Below, piece by piece: positions 1 through 7,621 of a stretch of DNA of 12,139 nucleotides. The stretch covers positions 1 to 12,139 of the forward strand of contig DATIQT010000088.1 of NCBI GenBank assembly GCA_035470525.1. Direction: 5' to 3'. A program made the position numbers and the translations under genes. Source of the DNA: CALXSC01 sp035470525 (GTDB taxonomy: Bacteria > Pseudomonadota > Alphaproteobacteria > Rickettsiales > UBA1997). The notes beneath the pieces are model-generated. The model did not search any database, was not told the origin of the DNA, and worked only from the letters and a program-made list of their open reading frames with translations. How positions within the stretch are numbered: the stretch's first letter is position 1; each line of letters begins with the position of its first letter.

Positions 1-123
1 TAAACCGCTTTTGCAAAAATATACGAGGAGATTTAAAATTTTATTGCGATAGCGTATAACTTAATACGGTGAGACAATAAAATTTTAAAGCGACAAAGTA
101 TATTAAAGCAAAAGTTAGGTTTA
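1..123. repeat. Imperfect long inverted repeat downstream of tmk
   Basis: The two halves of this stretch are roughly reverse-complementary. The inner arms 32-46 and 75-89 pair perfectly over 15 bases around a 28-nt loop. The outer parts (1-28 against about 96-123, both ending in taaacc/ggttta) pair with mismatches and small gaps. The same stretch can also be read as two tandem 38-39-nt units, 21-58 and 64-102. Each unit has the pattern atacg, gaga, an AT palindrome, gcga, then gtata. It begins 8 bases past the tmk stop, so it could act as a transcription end or an RNA-stabilising hairpin for the long minus-strand cluster. There is no long T run, so a classical terminator is uncertain. A mobile palindromic repeat is equally possible. 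Confidence 0.55.
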
Positions 124-131
124 GTTGGTGG

Positions 132-785
132 TTAAGTGAAACTTGTTTGACTATATATATTCAAATTATTAATTATTTCTTTTTGTAATTCTGTTATACT
201 TTTTCCTTCAACATTTATGAGTTTTACTCTTTCTTTTTCTTCTTCTGCAATATTTTTAAAACCATCTCTTACTCTTTTATGGAAATCTAAATCCATTTCT
301 TCAAATCTGTTTGTATTTCCTCTAGAAATAGTTCTATTTAATCCTTCTTGGACATTTAAATCCAATATAATTGTTATATCTGGCTTAAAATTTTCCAATA
401 CAACTTTTTGAACTGCTTTTATTTTACTCAAATCTAATTGATGTCCATAACCCTGATATGCAATTGTTGAATCAAAATATCTATCAGAAACAACTACTTT
501 TCCTTCAGCTAAAAGAGGTTTTATTTTTTTCTCTGTGTGGTCTCTTCTTGCTGCATACATTAATAATAATTCTGTTATTCCATCCCACTTATTTACAGAA
601 CCACTAATTATTATTTTTCTTATTTCTTCAGCTCCTTCACAACCACCCGGTTCTCTAGTCCAAACAGCTTCAATACCGTTGTTATTTAGATATTCAACAA
701 GTAATTTTGATTGAGTGCTTTTTCCTGCACCTTCAACACCTTCAAATGTTATAAATTTTCCTTTTAATTTTTGTAAATTAGTCAT
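132..785 (-). CDS. tmk: Thymidylate kinase (dTMP kinase)
   Basis: Phosphorylates dTMP to dTDP with ATP in the cytosol, an essential step in dTTP supply. The 217 residues match the usual length for the family. Visible motifs are the P-loop GVEGAGKS at 16-23, TREPGG at 43-48, which contacts the substrate, the DRY motif at 101-103 with AYQG at 109-112, and a LID region at about 151-165 carrying arginines R151, R155 and R160. The ATG at 785 has an AGGA about 7 bases upstream and overlaps the end of the MurD-like gene by 8 nt, so the two are probably translationally coupled. It is the last gene of the minus-strand cluster. The final codons (YSQTSFT) coincide with a 22-nt sequence found again near 8360, so the C-terminal tail may have been altered by a repeat. 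The family assignment is secure. Confidence 0.97.
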   Translation of the reverse strand: MTNLQKLKGKFITFEGVEGAGKSTQSKLLVEYLNNNGIEAVWTREPGGCEGAEEIRKIIISGSVNKWDGITELLLMYAARRDHTEKKIKPLLAEGKVVVSDRYFDSTIAYQGYGHQLDLSKIKAVQKVVLENFKPDITIILDLNVQEGLNRTISRGNTNRFEEMDLDFHKRVRDGFKNIAEEEKERVKLINVEGKSITELQKEIINNLNIYSQTSFT

Positions 786-1758
786 TCTTTTTTCCTATTA
801 TTTTTTCAAATTCCGTACTGCATTTTTGGTAAAAATCATTTTTTTCTATATCATTTAAGGATGATAAAACTACATTAATTTTTTCTTCCATTTTTTCTTT
901 TTTCTTTAATTCAGTAATTTTTTTAAATATTTCTTCCATACTATACATTATGAAATATTTTATTTTATTTTCTCTAAATATTTCTAGCATTTCATCACTA
1001 TATTCTCCTAAAAGGAAAATATATTTTATATTTTTGAAAGCTTCTTCTAATTCTTTAAATTTATGAAATTCAAATTTAATTTCATTGCTACACAAAATCC
1101 AATATATATTTTCAAAAGACTTTAGTGATTGCAGTTTGTTTTTGTTTTTTATATCATTTATAAAAGTAAAATTATTTTTATGTGATATAGTTTCAAAAAT
1201 ATCATCAATATTTTTAAAGCTGTAAAAGTTTTCAATAACTTCTGATCCATTGAGACCGTTTGATATTAATAAAACTAAGCTTGCAAGGATATTAATTTTA
1301 TTTTGTTCCCCAGTTAAATTTTTAAATTCATCCATTAAATATTGTTTGTTATCAAAATAAATTTCATTACCAACAAATGAAGCCCCATCTTTTTGAAGCT
1401 TCTTTGTTGAAATTGTAACAATTTTTGATTTACAATTTTCATTATTTTTTAATGAATGATATATTTCTTTAATTTCTTCATTATCAATATTTAATATTAA
1501 AATATTTTTTTCTGATTGTTTAAAAATTAAATTTTCTATTTTTTCTATATCTTGTTTAGAATAATCTAGATCAAGACAAATAATATCATTAAAATGTTCA
1601 ATTTTTAATGAATTAATATTTTTGTCATCAAAACTTTCAATCATCTTATTTTTGTTAAACTCTCCGGCATAAACCTTATAAAATACATGCCTTAAAAGTG
1701 CTATCATTATAGATGCACCACTTTTGCCAAAAATAGCTATTTTCTTATTTTCTTGCAT
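778..1758 (-). CDS. Degenerate MurD-like (Mur ligase family) protein, probably not a ligase
   Basis: By eye this aligns with the central and C-terminal domains of MurD (UDP-MurNAc-L-Ala:D-Glu ligase). Numbering below is from an upstream in-frame ATG at 1788. An Asn/Gly-rich GEQNKINILAS (160-170) matches the MurD GxHNxxNxxAA segment. FINDIKNKN (209-217) matches FVNDSKATN. ENIYWIL (226-232) and YIFLLGEYSDEM (256-267) match the C-terminal Rossmann domain, and VVLSS...F (306-319) matches the VLLSPA..SFDQF end. The P-loop reads FGKSGASI (20-27) where ligases have TGTNGKST, so the ATP-binding Lys is Ala and the Thr is Ile. The N-terminal UDP-binding domain is absent, and the LPHR arginine and SKATN are lost. 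An active ligase is therefore unlikely. A non-catalytic or regulatory role is inference. The ATG at 1758 is preferred: it overlaps the hydrogenase by 14 nt, and the protein then begins just before the P-loop strand. The ATG at 1788 would overlap by 44 nt and has no ribosome site. Confidence 0.7.
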   Translation of the reverse strand: MQENKKIAIFGKSGASIMIALLRHVFYKVYAGEFNKNKMIESFDDKNINSLKIEHFNDIICLDLDYSKQDIEKIENLIFKQSEKNILILNIDNEEIKEIYHSLKNNENCKSKIVTISTKKLQKDGASFVGNEIYFDNKQYLMDEFKNLTGEQNKINILASLVLLISNGLNGSEVIENFYSFKNIDDIFETISHKNNFTFINDIKNKNKLQSLKSFENIYWILCSNEIKFEFHKFKELEEAFKNIKYIFLLGEYSDEMLEIFRENKIKYFIMYSMEEIFKKITELKKKEKMEEKINVVLSSLNDIEKNDFYQKCSTEFEKIIGKKND

Positions 1759-3067
1759 AATCTTCAAATTTTGTGTGATATAAATCATGTTCTAATTCAG
1801 GATTGTTTTGAGCTGTTACCCAAGTCATATATTGTTGCACCATTGGATTACTATGAGCAGTTCTCTCATTTTTCTTCTTTTGATCTATTTCATATAATAC
1901 CTTTCTTCTTTTTTCAATTAAAGGAGCCTCATCTGCTGGTTTTACAGGTAATAATGGTAATCCACCACCACCTATACAACCACCAGCGCAATTCATAACC
2001 TCAATATATTGATAAGCGTTTGGATTTGCTTTTAACTCAAGTAATATCTTTTCAACATTTTGAACTGTTGATACTACAGCAACTTTAATTTTTCTACCTT
2101 TAAGATCTATTTCTGCTGTTTTAAATCCACCAACATCTGTTCTAACATCTACCAAGTTAAAATCTTTTAAATCTTCACCTATTATCATTTTATAAGCAGT
2201 TCTGAGTGCAGATTCCATAACACCACCACTAGCTCCATAAATTGCTCCTGCGCCACTATAATCTGCTAAAGCATCTCCCTCACTACCTTCTAAATTTGGA
2301 AAATCTATATTATTTTCTTTCATCAATTGAATAAATTCTCTTTCAGTTAATGTGTAATCAACAAGTTTCAGATTATTAGCTTTTGCACTTTCTTCTAAAA
2401 TTTCTTCTTTTTTTGATGTACAAGGCATAATTGAAACAACAACTATGTTCTTTGGGTCTATTTTATTTTGTTCTGCCCACCAAGTTTTATAAGCACCAGC
2501 ACTATGTAAATGTGGAGATCTGGCAGTTGTTAGATTTCCCTTTAATTCTGGGTGATATTTTAAAGCATATTCAACCCAAGCATGACAACAAGAAGTAAAC
2601 ATTGGTAATATTGCATTTGGATTATTTAATCTTTTAGCTAATTCTTTAGCTTCAACCATTGTTGTAATATCAGCACCAAAATTCACATCAAAAATTTTAT
2701 TAAAACCAAGTTTTCTGAGTGCTGTATTCATCTTTTTTTCAATATCAAGAGTATGTTCCATATTCCAGCCCTCACCAACAGATGCCCTGATTGATGGTGC
2801 ACACTGAGCTATAAGAACTTTAGTCTTATCTTTTAAAACTTCTTTAACTCCTTCCAAAGCTGATTGAGATCTAATTGCATTTACAGGACACATTAAAGTA
2901 CATTGTCCGCAATGAATACACTCCATACCATCTTTAGCTTGCAAATGTTTTTTGCCGTCTTTATCTGTTACAATTTCCAAATATCCAACGCTACGATTTT
3001 TACATCTCATAACACATTTTGTACATTTAATACACTTATTGTCATCAAATTCTATAGTTTTTCCCAT
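1745..3067 (-). CDS. [FeFe] hydrogenase, short form with two [4Fe-4S] clusters
   Basis: Catalyses reversible 2H+ + 2e- to H2, normally with ferredoxin as partner in anaerobic metabolism. Numbering is from an upstream TTG at 3133. The N-terminal ferredoxin domain has two CxxCxxCxxxC motifs (C34/37/40/44 and C72/75/78/82). The H-cluster domain has all three signatures: L1 FTSCCHAW (C182, C183), L2 MPCTSKK (C238) and L3 EVMNCAGGCIGGGGLP (C382, C386). Both the ligand Cys and the preceding proton-relay Cys of L1 are present, so it should be catalytic. His replaces the usual Pro after TSCC. No maturase (HydE, HydF, HydG) lies in the window. The ATG at 3067 starts the recognisable domain (MGKTIEFDD); ATG 3076 and TTG 3133 are alternatives, and none has a good ribosome site. 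It follows the response regulator and overlaps the MurD-like gene. Confidence 0.93.
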   Translation of the reverse strand: MGKTIEFDDNKCIKCTKCVMRCKNRSVGYLEIVTDKDGKKHLQAKDGMECIHCGQCTLMCPVNAIRSQSALEGVKEVLKDKTKVLIAQCAPSIRASVGEGWNMEHTLDIEKKMNTALRKLGFNKIFDVNFGADITTMVEAKELAKRLNNPNAILPMFTSCCHAWVEYALKYHPELKGNLTTARSPHLHSAGAYKTWWAEQNKIDPKNIVVVSIMPCTSKKEEILEESAKANNLKLVDYTLTEREFIQLMKENNIDFPNLEGSEGDALADYSGAGAIYGASGGVMESALRTAYKMIIGEDLKDFNLVDVRTDVGGFKTAEIDLKGRKIKVAVVSTVQNVEKILLELKANPNAYQYIEVMNCAGGCIGGGGLPLLPVKPADEAPLIEKRRKVLYEIDQKKKNERTAHSNPMVQQYMTWVTAQNNPELEHDLYHTKFEDYARK

Positions 3068-3134
3068 GTAGTGCATAGTTTTATAAAGTTTATTTTTACT
3101 ATTAAAAAATAAAAGTTTATTAATAATTTTCAAG

Positions 3135-3797
3135 TTAATTATTTAAAATATAACCTTTATATCTTACTGTTCTTAAATACCTTGGATTTCTTGAGTTTGT
3201 TTCAATTTTTTTTCTTAATCTAGCAACCGAAACATCTATACTTCTTTCATTAAGTTCATCAATAAGTAAATCTTCTCTACTCAAAGGTTCATTTATATTT
3301 TCGCAAAAAAGATTTAATAATTTTGTCTCAATATCTGTTAAATAAATATTTTCTTTATCTTTTGTTAACATTTGTTTGTTAAAATCAAAAACAAAATCAC
3401 CAAATTTACAAAATTCTTTACGTGGTTTATTTTTTTTAAGTAAATTATTAATTCTTAAAATTAATTCTTTTGACTCAAACGGTTTAACTAAATAATCATT
3501 ACAACCATTCTCAAAACACTCAACCTTATTATCAATATCACCCATAGCTGTTAGCATAATTGCAGGAATATTAAGATTTTCATTAATTCTCAAATCTTTT
3601 AAAAGTTCAATACCAGATTCATCTGGCATCATCAAATCTAATACTATTAAATCAAATTTTGATTTTTTTAATTCTTCTCTTGCTTCATTTCCATTAGCAC
3701 TAACACTAGTAGTAAAACCATTTTTTACAAGAATTTGCTGTAATAATTCTCTTATTCTTGTATCATCATCTACTACTAGTATTTTAAATTTTTTCAT
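3135..3797 (-). CDS. OmpR/PhoB-family response regulator, PetR-like
   Basis: A two-component transcription regulator of 220 residues. The receiver domain covers about 5-120, with the acidic pocket D10-D12, phospho-acceptor D54 (VLDLMMP), T83 and K105 (LVKPF). The C-terminal winged helix, about 125-220, contains LTDIETKLL, ERSIDVSVARLRKKIE and the closing RTVRYKGYIL. The ERSIDV...RLRRKIE style is typical of alphaproteobacterial PetR-type regulators (family knowledge). All phosphorylation residues are intact. Its ATG overlaps the secB stop as ATGA, so the two are probably translationally coupled, and the hydrogenase follows directly. No histidine kinase is in the window, so its partner is elsewhere. 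Control of the hydrogenase by this regulator is a guess from position only. Confidence 0.93.
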   Translation of the reverse strand: MKKFKILVVDDDTRIRELLQQILVKNGFTTSVSANGNEAREELKKSKFDLIVLDLMMPDESGIELLKDLRINENLNIPAIMLTAMGDIDNKVECFENGCNDYLVKPFESKELILRINNLLKKNKPRKEFCKFGDFVFDFNKQMLTKDKENIYLTDIETKLLNLFCENINEPLSREDLLIDELNERSIDVSVARLRKKIETNSRNPRYLRTVRYKGYILNN

Positions 3798-4252
3798 TTC
3801 ATTTTTTTGATTGAGTCCTTTTTAGATTCATATAAAGAAGCAAAATTAATTGTATCAAGCATTAAAGGAGGGAATGAACCGTCTCTTGTTGTATCTGATA
3901 TAATTCTTCTTGAGAATGGGAATAACAAAGAAGGACAATAAATAAATAATATCTTTTTCAATTCTTCATCTTCAATAGCATTTTTTATTGTAAAAATACC
4001 AGCATATTTTAACTCAACAACAAATATTGTTTTATCATTATTTTTAGCTGTAGCAGTTGTTACCAATTCAACTTCAAATGTTGCTTCTTGTAATTTTGAA
4101 ACATTAATATCTACAGAAACTTTTATTTCTGGTTTCAATCCTTTTTCTGTATATATTTCAGGTGCTTCTGGATTTTCAAAAGATAAATCTTTTATATATT
4201 GACCATTTGAAACCACTTCAACAGTTTTTTTAATTTCTTCTTTTTTTGTCAT
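3794..4252 (-). CDS. secB: Protein-export chaperone SecB
   Basis: SecB is a cytosolic homotetramer that keeps precursor proteins unfolded and hands them to SecA for export. The 152-residue length is normal. Characteristic stretches are IKDLSFENPEAP near the N-terminus, VVELKYAGIFTI in the middle, and the C-terminal block LLFPFSRRIISDTTRDGSFP followed by PLMLDTINFASLY. SecB occurs mainly in Proteobacteria, which supports the taxonomic reading. It sits 11 nt after efp and overlaps the response regulator by 4 nt (ATGA). The C-terminus ends in a short lysine-rich tail (KKDSIKKMK). Confidence 0.95.
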   Translation of the reverse strand: MTKKEEIKKTVEVVSNGQYIKDLSFENPEAPEIYTEKGLKPEIKVSVDINVSKLQEATFEVELVTTATAKNNDKTIFVVELKYAGIFTIKNAIEDEELKKILFIYCPSLLFPFSRRIISDTTRDGSFPPLMLDTINFASLYESKKDSIKKMK

Positions 4253-4263
4253 TTTAACTTTAA

Positions 4264-4821
4264 TTATTTAGCTCTTTCTACGTAAGTTGCATCTTCTGTT
4301 CTAACAATAATTTTGTCATCAGAAGTTATAAATGGTGGAACCATAACTCTAACACCATTTTCAAGAATTGCAGGTTTATAAGATGCTGCGGCTGTTTGAC
4401 CCTTAACAGTTGCTTCTGTTGACTGAATTGCCATAACGACTTTTTCTGGCAATCTTATTCTTAATGGATTTCCATCACAATATTCAACAACAACATCCAT
4501 ACCTTCTTGTAAAAATGGCAAAGCATCACCAACTAATTCTTTACTTAAAAGAATTTGCTCATAGCTTTCCATATCCATTAAAGATAAATTTTCACCATCC
4601 ATATATTGATATTGATATGGCTTATCTTCCATATTAACTTTCTCTACATCATCTGTAGTATTAAATCTATTCATTAATTTATTTCCGCTTTTTAAGTCTT
4701 TCATTTCAACTTGCAAAAAAGCTCCACCTTTACCCGGCTTTACATGTTCTCTTTTTGTTACAAGACAATATTTCCCATTATAAATAATAACATTTCCTGT
4801 ACTAATTGAATTTACATTCAT
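4264..4821 (-). CDS. efp: Translation elongation factor P
   Basis: EF-P rescues ribosomes stalled at polyproline stretches. The protein has the three-barrel layout: a KOW-like domain 1 with the loop VKPGKGGAF, whose tip lysine K31 (numbering from ATG 4821) is the position modified in Lys-type EF-Ps; a middle domain containing YQYMDGENLSLMDMESYEQ; and a C-terminal domain ending in ITSDDKIIVRTEDATYVERAK. An open frame extends 13 codons upstream to 4860. The ATG at 4821 is chosen because it has an AAAGG ribosome site about 5 bases upstream and gives the usual 185-residue length. The 99 bp between this start and the preceding gene is the longest spacer in the cluster, so a promoter may lie there, but I could not identify convincing -35 and -10 boxes. 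Confidence 0.96.
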   Translation of the reverse strand: MNVNSISTGNVIIYNGKYCLVTKREHVKPGKGGAFLQVEMKDLKSGNKLMNRFNTTDDVEKVNMEDKPYQYQYMDGENLSLMDMESYEQILLSKELVGDALPFLQEGMDVVVEYCDGNPLRIRLPEKVVMAIQSTEATVKGQTAAASYKPAILENGVRVMVPPFITSDDKIIVRTEDATYVERAK

Positions 4822-4920
4822 AATAACCTTTTTAGATTTTATATAAATAAAGTAATACAAATTTTTGAAAAATCAATAGAAATACATACCTAAATTTATT
4901 GAAATTTGTTTTAATTATTT

Positions 4921-5442
4921 TTATATTTTATCAATTTTCTTTTCAAGATCTTCAATTTTTTTAATTAATTTTTCAATGCTAGCTGAATTACCACTACCTA
5001 CTAAGTCATTTAGAGAAAACTTTGCAATTTTTTTATAACTCTTCCAAGCGAAGAATAAAATCATTATAAATATTAATACAACAAATACAGCAAAAATCAT
5101 TGAATACATAATTATCTTATTTTTCAAAGCAACAACGCTATTAAATTCATTTTCTGCTCTATCAACTAATTTTTCAGCTTTACCCACAATATTATTATTA
5201 ATTCTATCACTAACTTTATTAATTTCACTATCAAATTTATCAGTAATTTTCTGAATCTCTTTATCTAATTTCTTCATCAAATCATCTTGCACTGATTTTG
5301 TTGCGTCGTTCAATGTTTTATTCATTGTTTTACTATCAAAATTTACTTTACCATCTTGGGTTATCTTTATGTAATCGTCCATACCAGCGTAACATATATT
5401 ACTTAAAAACAATAATGTAAAAATAAAAATTAGTTTTTTCAT
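4921..5442 (-). CDS. Exported coiled-coil protein with one membrane anchor, unknown function
   Basis: I do not recognise a family. The 173-residue protein starts with a Sec-type signal peptide (KK, then a hydrophobic run, likely cleaved after CYA at residue 19). There is no proper lipobox. Residues about 45-105 are Lys/Asp/Glu/Asn-rich with heptad-like spacing and look coiled-coil. A membrane helix lies at about 110-132, followed by a basic stretch (WKSYKKIAK) and a second short coiled coil at 154-173 (IEKLIKKIEDLEKKIDKI). The layout suggests a periplasmic coiled-coil domain linked to a short cytoplasmic tail. Its ATG is 1 nt past the tatD stop, with a TGGAGA ribosome site inside the end of tatD, so it is probably co-translated. 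A role in envelope organisation is only inferred from its topology and from bactofilin and IalB upstream. Confidence 0.8.
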   Translation of the reverse strand: MKKLIFIFTLLFLSNICYAGMDDYIKITQDGKVNFDSKTMNKTLNDATKSVQDDLMKKLDKEIQKITDKFDSEINKVSDRINNNIVGKAEKLVDRAENEFNSVVALKNKIIMYSMIFAVFVVLIFIMILFFAWKSYKKIAKFSLNDLVGSGNSASIEKLIKKIEDLEKKIDKI

Positions 5443-5443
5443 A

Positions 5444-6244
5444 TTAATTCTCCAATGGTTTAACTTTATTAAACAACTTTAAGAAGTTTTTTGTTGTTAT
5501 TTCTTGTATATTGATATAATCTTTTTTTAAAAAATCTACTAAATATTCTGCTATATTTTTTACGTAAGCCGGTTCATTAATTTGTCCTCTAAATGGGGTA
5601 GGGGCTAAATATGGTGAATCTGTTTCAAGAAAAATTCTATCAAGTGGAACATCTTTTATAATATTTCTTAATTCATTAGCATTTTTGAAAGTAATTATAC
5701 CTGATAATGAAATAAATCCACCTAAATCAAGTCCTGTCCAACATAAATCTTTGCTAGAAGAAAAACAATGAAGAACAAACCTAAATTCTCCATTTTTCAT
5801 TTCACTTTTTAACATATCAATCATATCATTATCAGCATCTCTTGAATGTATAACAAGTGGCAAATTTGCTTGTCTACATGCTTCAATATGTATTTCAAAA
5901 TTTTTCTTTTGTTTTGTTTTATCTGTTATTGGTTCACAATTATATTCTAAACCTGTTTCACCAAATGCTATAACTTTTTTATTGCTTGCATAACTAAGCA
6001 ATTCATTCAAACTCATATCGACATTTTTTATATTTGATGGGTGAATCCCTATTGTTGCGTAAACATTTTCATATTTTTCTGCGACATTTAAAACTTTAAC
6101 AAATTCTTCAACCTCTGTACTAATGTTATTTATGATTTTAACTTGATTTTGGTTAGCTTTTTCTACAATATCAGATACCAATAGACCTTTTTCATCTTCA
6201 AGTGTGTTCAAATGGCAGTGTGAATCAATAAGATAATTGTACAT
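5444..6244 (-). CDS. tatD: TatD-family metal-dependent hydrolase (DNase)
   Basis: TatD proteins are TIM-barrel, two-metal hydrolases with 3'-5' DNase/RNase activity, implicated in DNA repair and degradation. The metal-binding residues are visible: H9 and H11 in DSHCHL, E96 in AFGETGLEY, H133 in VIHSRDA, H159 in VLHCFSS and D209 in LETDSPYLAPTP. The 266-residue length is standard. The ATG at 6244 has an AGAAGG site 5 bases upstream. The gene lies 25 nt after the YciC-like gene and 1 nt before the coiled-coil membrane protein gene. Family assignment is certain, but the physiological substrate is not known from sequence. Confidence 0.95.
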   Translation of the reverse strand: MYNYLIDSHCHLNTLEDEKGLLVSDIVEKANQNQVKIINNISTEVEEFVKVLNVAEKYENVYATIGIHPSNIKNVDMSLNELLSYASNKKVIAFGETGLEYNCEPITDKTKQKKNFEIHIEACRQANLPLVIHSRDADNDMIDMLKSEMKNGEFRFVLHCFSSSKDLCWTGLDLGGFISLSGIITFKNANELRNIIKDVPLDRIFLETDSPYLAPTPFRGQINEPAYVKNIAEYLVDFLKKDYINIQEITTKNFLKLFNKVKPLEN

Positions 6245-6269
6245 TATAACCTTCTATATGAATATATTA

Positions 6270-7115
6270 TTATTTTTTTCCTGATCTTTCTTTATTTTGC
6301 AATGTTCCACTCATTAACAAAGCTCTTGTTTCTGCTTCTTCAGCATCTTCTTCTATACGTATTTCTGATTCTATTTTTTGAAGATTTAAGAATATTAAAA
6401 TTGTATAAATAATGGCTAAATCATAAATAGAATTTATGATTATATTTTTTGTTATTAAATTTAATTCAACATGTAAATCAGCTATATAAGATATAATCGA
6501 CTTTTCAGAAAAGTATATTAAAACTGCAACAATTATAGTCATAAAAATAAATCTAAATAAATTACCTTTTACAAGATTGTAACTTCTACCAAATGCTTTT
6601 ATACCATGTAATATTAGTGTTCCACCGCTAGATCTATTATTTGTATCACCTATTGCGCATAGATATATAGAAAAAAAATAATAAAAAAAGAACAATATTC
6701 CAGGTAATATCAAAAACAAACCAAAAAATGTTATAGTTATTAAAAAAAATACAGTTGTTCCAAACACAGAAAAAAATCTCTTAAAACTAATTCCAAATGT
6801 TTCTAAAAGGCTGTTGGAAGTGTTGTTTTTTTGATTATTTATTATATTACTGAAAAATATTGATTTAAATACAAAAAAAACTAACAGTATTAAAGAGTTA
6901 TATATTATGTAGAAATTTGTTGTATACAAATCAAAAAATTTACTTACAAGCATTGAATAGTTCCTTGCAAAAAAAGTCTCGAAAATTGAAAATATCAATA
7001 TATTTAAGCCTAAAATATATAAAATATTTTTAAAATAATATTTTAAAGTTTCTTTTATATTTTGAAAAACTTTTAGTTTTGTATTAACACTTGTCTTTTT
7101 TTTATTTTTTTTCAT
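6270..7115 (-). CDS. Polytopic membrane protein resembling YciC/UPF0259-type proteins
   Basis: A 281-residue inner-membrane protein with a strongly basic N-terminus (KKNKKK). Hydrophobic segments lie at about 28-48, 67-90, 116-155 (probably two helices, with FLILPGI in the turn), 186-203 and 224-246. The block LILPGI...YLCAIGD followed by GIKAFGRSYNLVKGNLFRF resembles the conserved core of YciC-like and related glycerophosphodiester-phosphodiesterase membrane-domain proteins (eye recognition, not a search). The C-terminal 35 residues are charged and probably cytoplasmic. It starts 4 nt after the stop of the IalB-family gene. Function is unknown; related proteins are simply annotated as integral membrane proteins. 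The ATG at 7115 has no clear ribosome site. Confidence 0.75.
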   Translation of the reverse strand: MKKNKKKTSVNTKLKVFQNIKETLKYYFKNILYILGLNILIFSIFETFFARNYSMLVSKFFDLYTTNFYIIYNSLILLVFFVFKSIFFSNIINNQKNNTSNSLLETFGISFKRFFSVFGTTVFFLITITFFGLFLILPGILFFFYYFFSIYLCAIGDTNNRSSGGTLILHGIKAFGRSYNLVKGNLFRFIFMTIIVAVLIYFSEKSIISYIADLHVELNLITKNIIINSIYDLAIIYTILIFLNLQKIESEIRIEEDAEEAETRALLMSGTLQNKERSGKK

Positions 7116-7119
7116 ATTT

Positions 7120-7611
7120 TTATTTACATAAGGATATCATTTGTTCATATGCTTCACTAAATCCTATTAAAGAATAAGTATCAATAGCTTTATTTCCAGA
7201 TTTAGAATAACTTAATATATACATTTTATTACCAATCTTCATCTGTTTTACTATTTCTATATCATCATTTCTATCATAAGTCCAAGCTTTTTCATCATTT
7301 GGGAACAAAGGAAATTTTCTTTTTAAAATAGATATCTCAATATCTTTATCAGGATCATACAAAAAACCAGAACTTACACTTATTTCATCGTATTTTGCTC
7401 CTTTTTCTCTCATAACCGTAGCATATGGTTCACCTCTTTTTTTATAATTACCTTCTTTGTTAATAGGTAATGAAGCTATATAACATATTTCCTTTCCATT
7501 TTCTTGTGATTTAAATAATGTCCAATCTTTAAATATTGATATAGGTGTAGAAGCAAGCGAATTTGCCACAAAAATTAATAAAAAAAAGATAGTTCTTATT
7601 AAAATTCGCAT
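7120..7611 (-). CDS. IalB-family (invasion-associated locus B) periplasmic protein
   Basis: A 163-residue secreted protein with a cleavable signal peptide (about 1-20, ending in SLA). The mature part has the alphaproteobacterial IalB-family pattern: FKDWTLF near the start, a first Cys at 43 in EICYIAS, RGEPYATVMRE, EISVSSGF, a KRKFPLFPNDEKAWT segment, and DTYSLIGFSEAYEQMISLCK at the end with the second Cys at 162. The two cysteines probably form a disulfide in the periplasm. The family is named after a Bartonella locus linked to erythrocyte invasion, but most members occur in non-pathogens and their function is unknown, so no virulence role is implied. The ATG has AAAGGA about 8 bases upstream. 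It starts 10 nt after the bactofilin stop. Confidence 0.85.
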   Translation of the reverse strand: MRILIRTIFFLLIFVANSLASTPISIFKDWTLFKSQENGKEICYIASLPINKEGNYKKRGEPYATVMREKGAKYDEISVSSGFLYDPDKDIEISILKRKFPLFPNDEKAWTYDRNDDIEIVKQMKIGNKMYILSYSKSGNKAIDTYSLIGFSEAYEQMISLCK

Positions 7612-7621
7612 AATTTTTCCT

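Noticed and set aside
4822..4920. Promoter upstream of efp
   Set aside because: The spacer is long and AT-rich, with TATAAA-like boxes, but no -35 at proper spacing could be defined.
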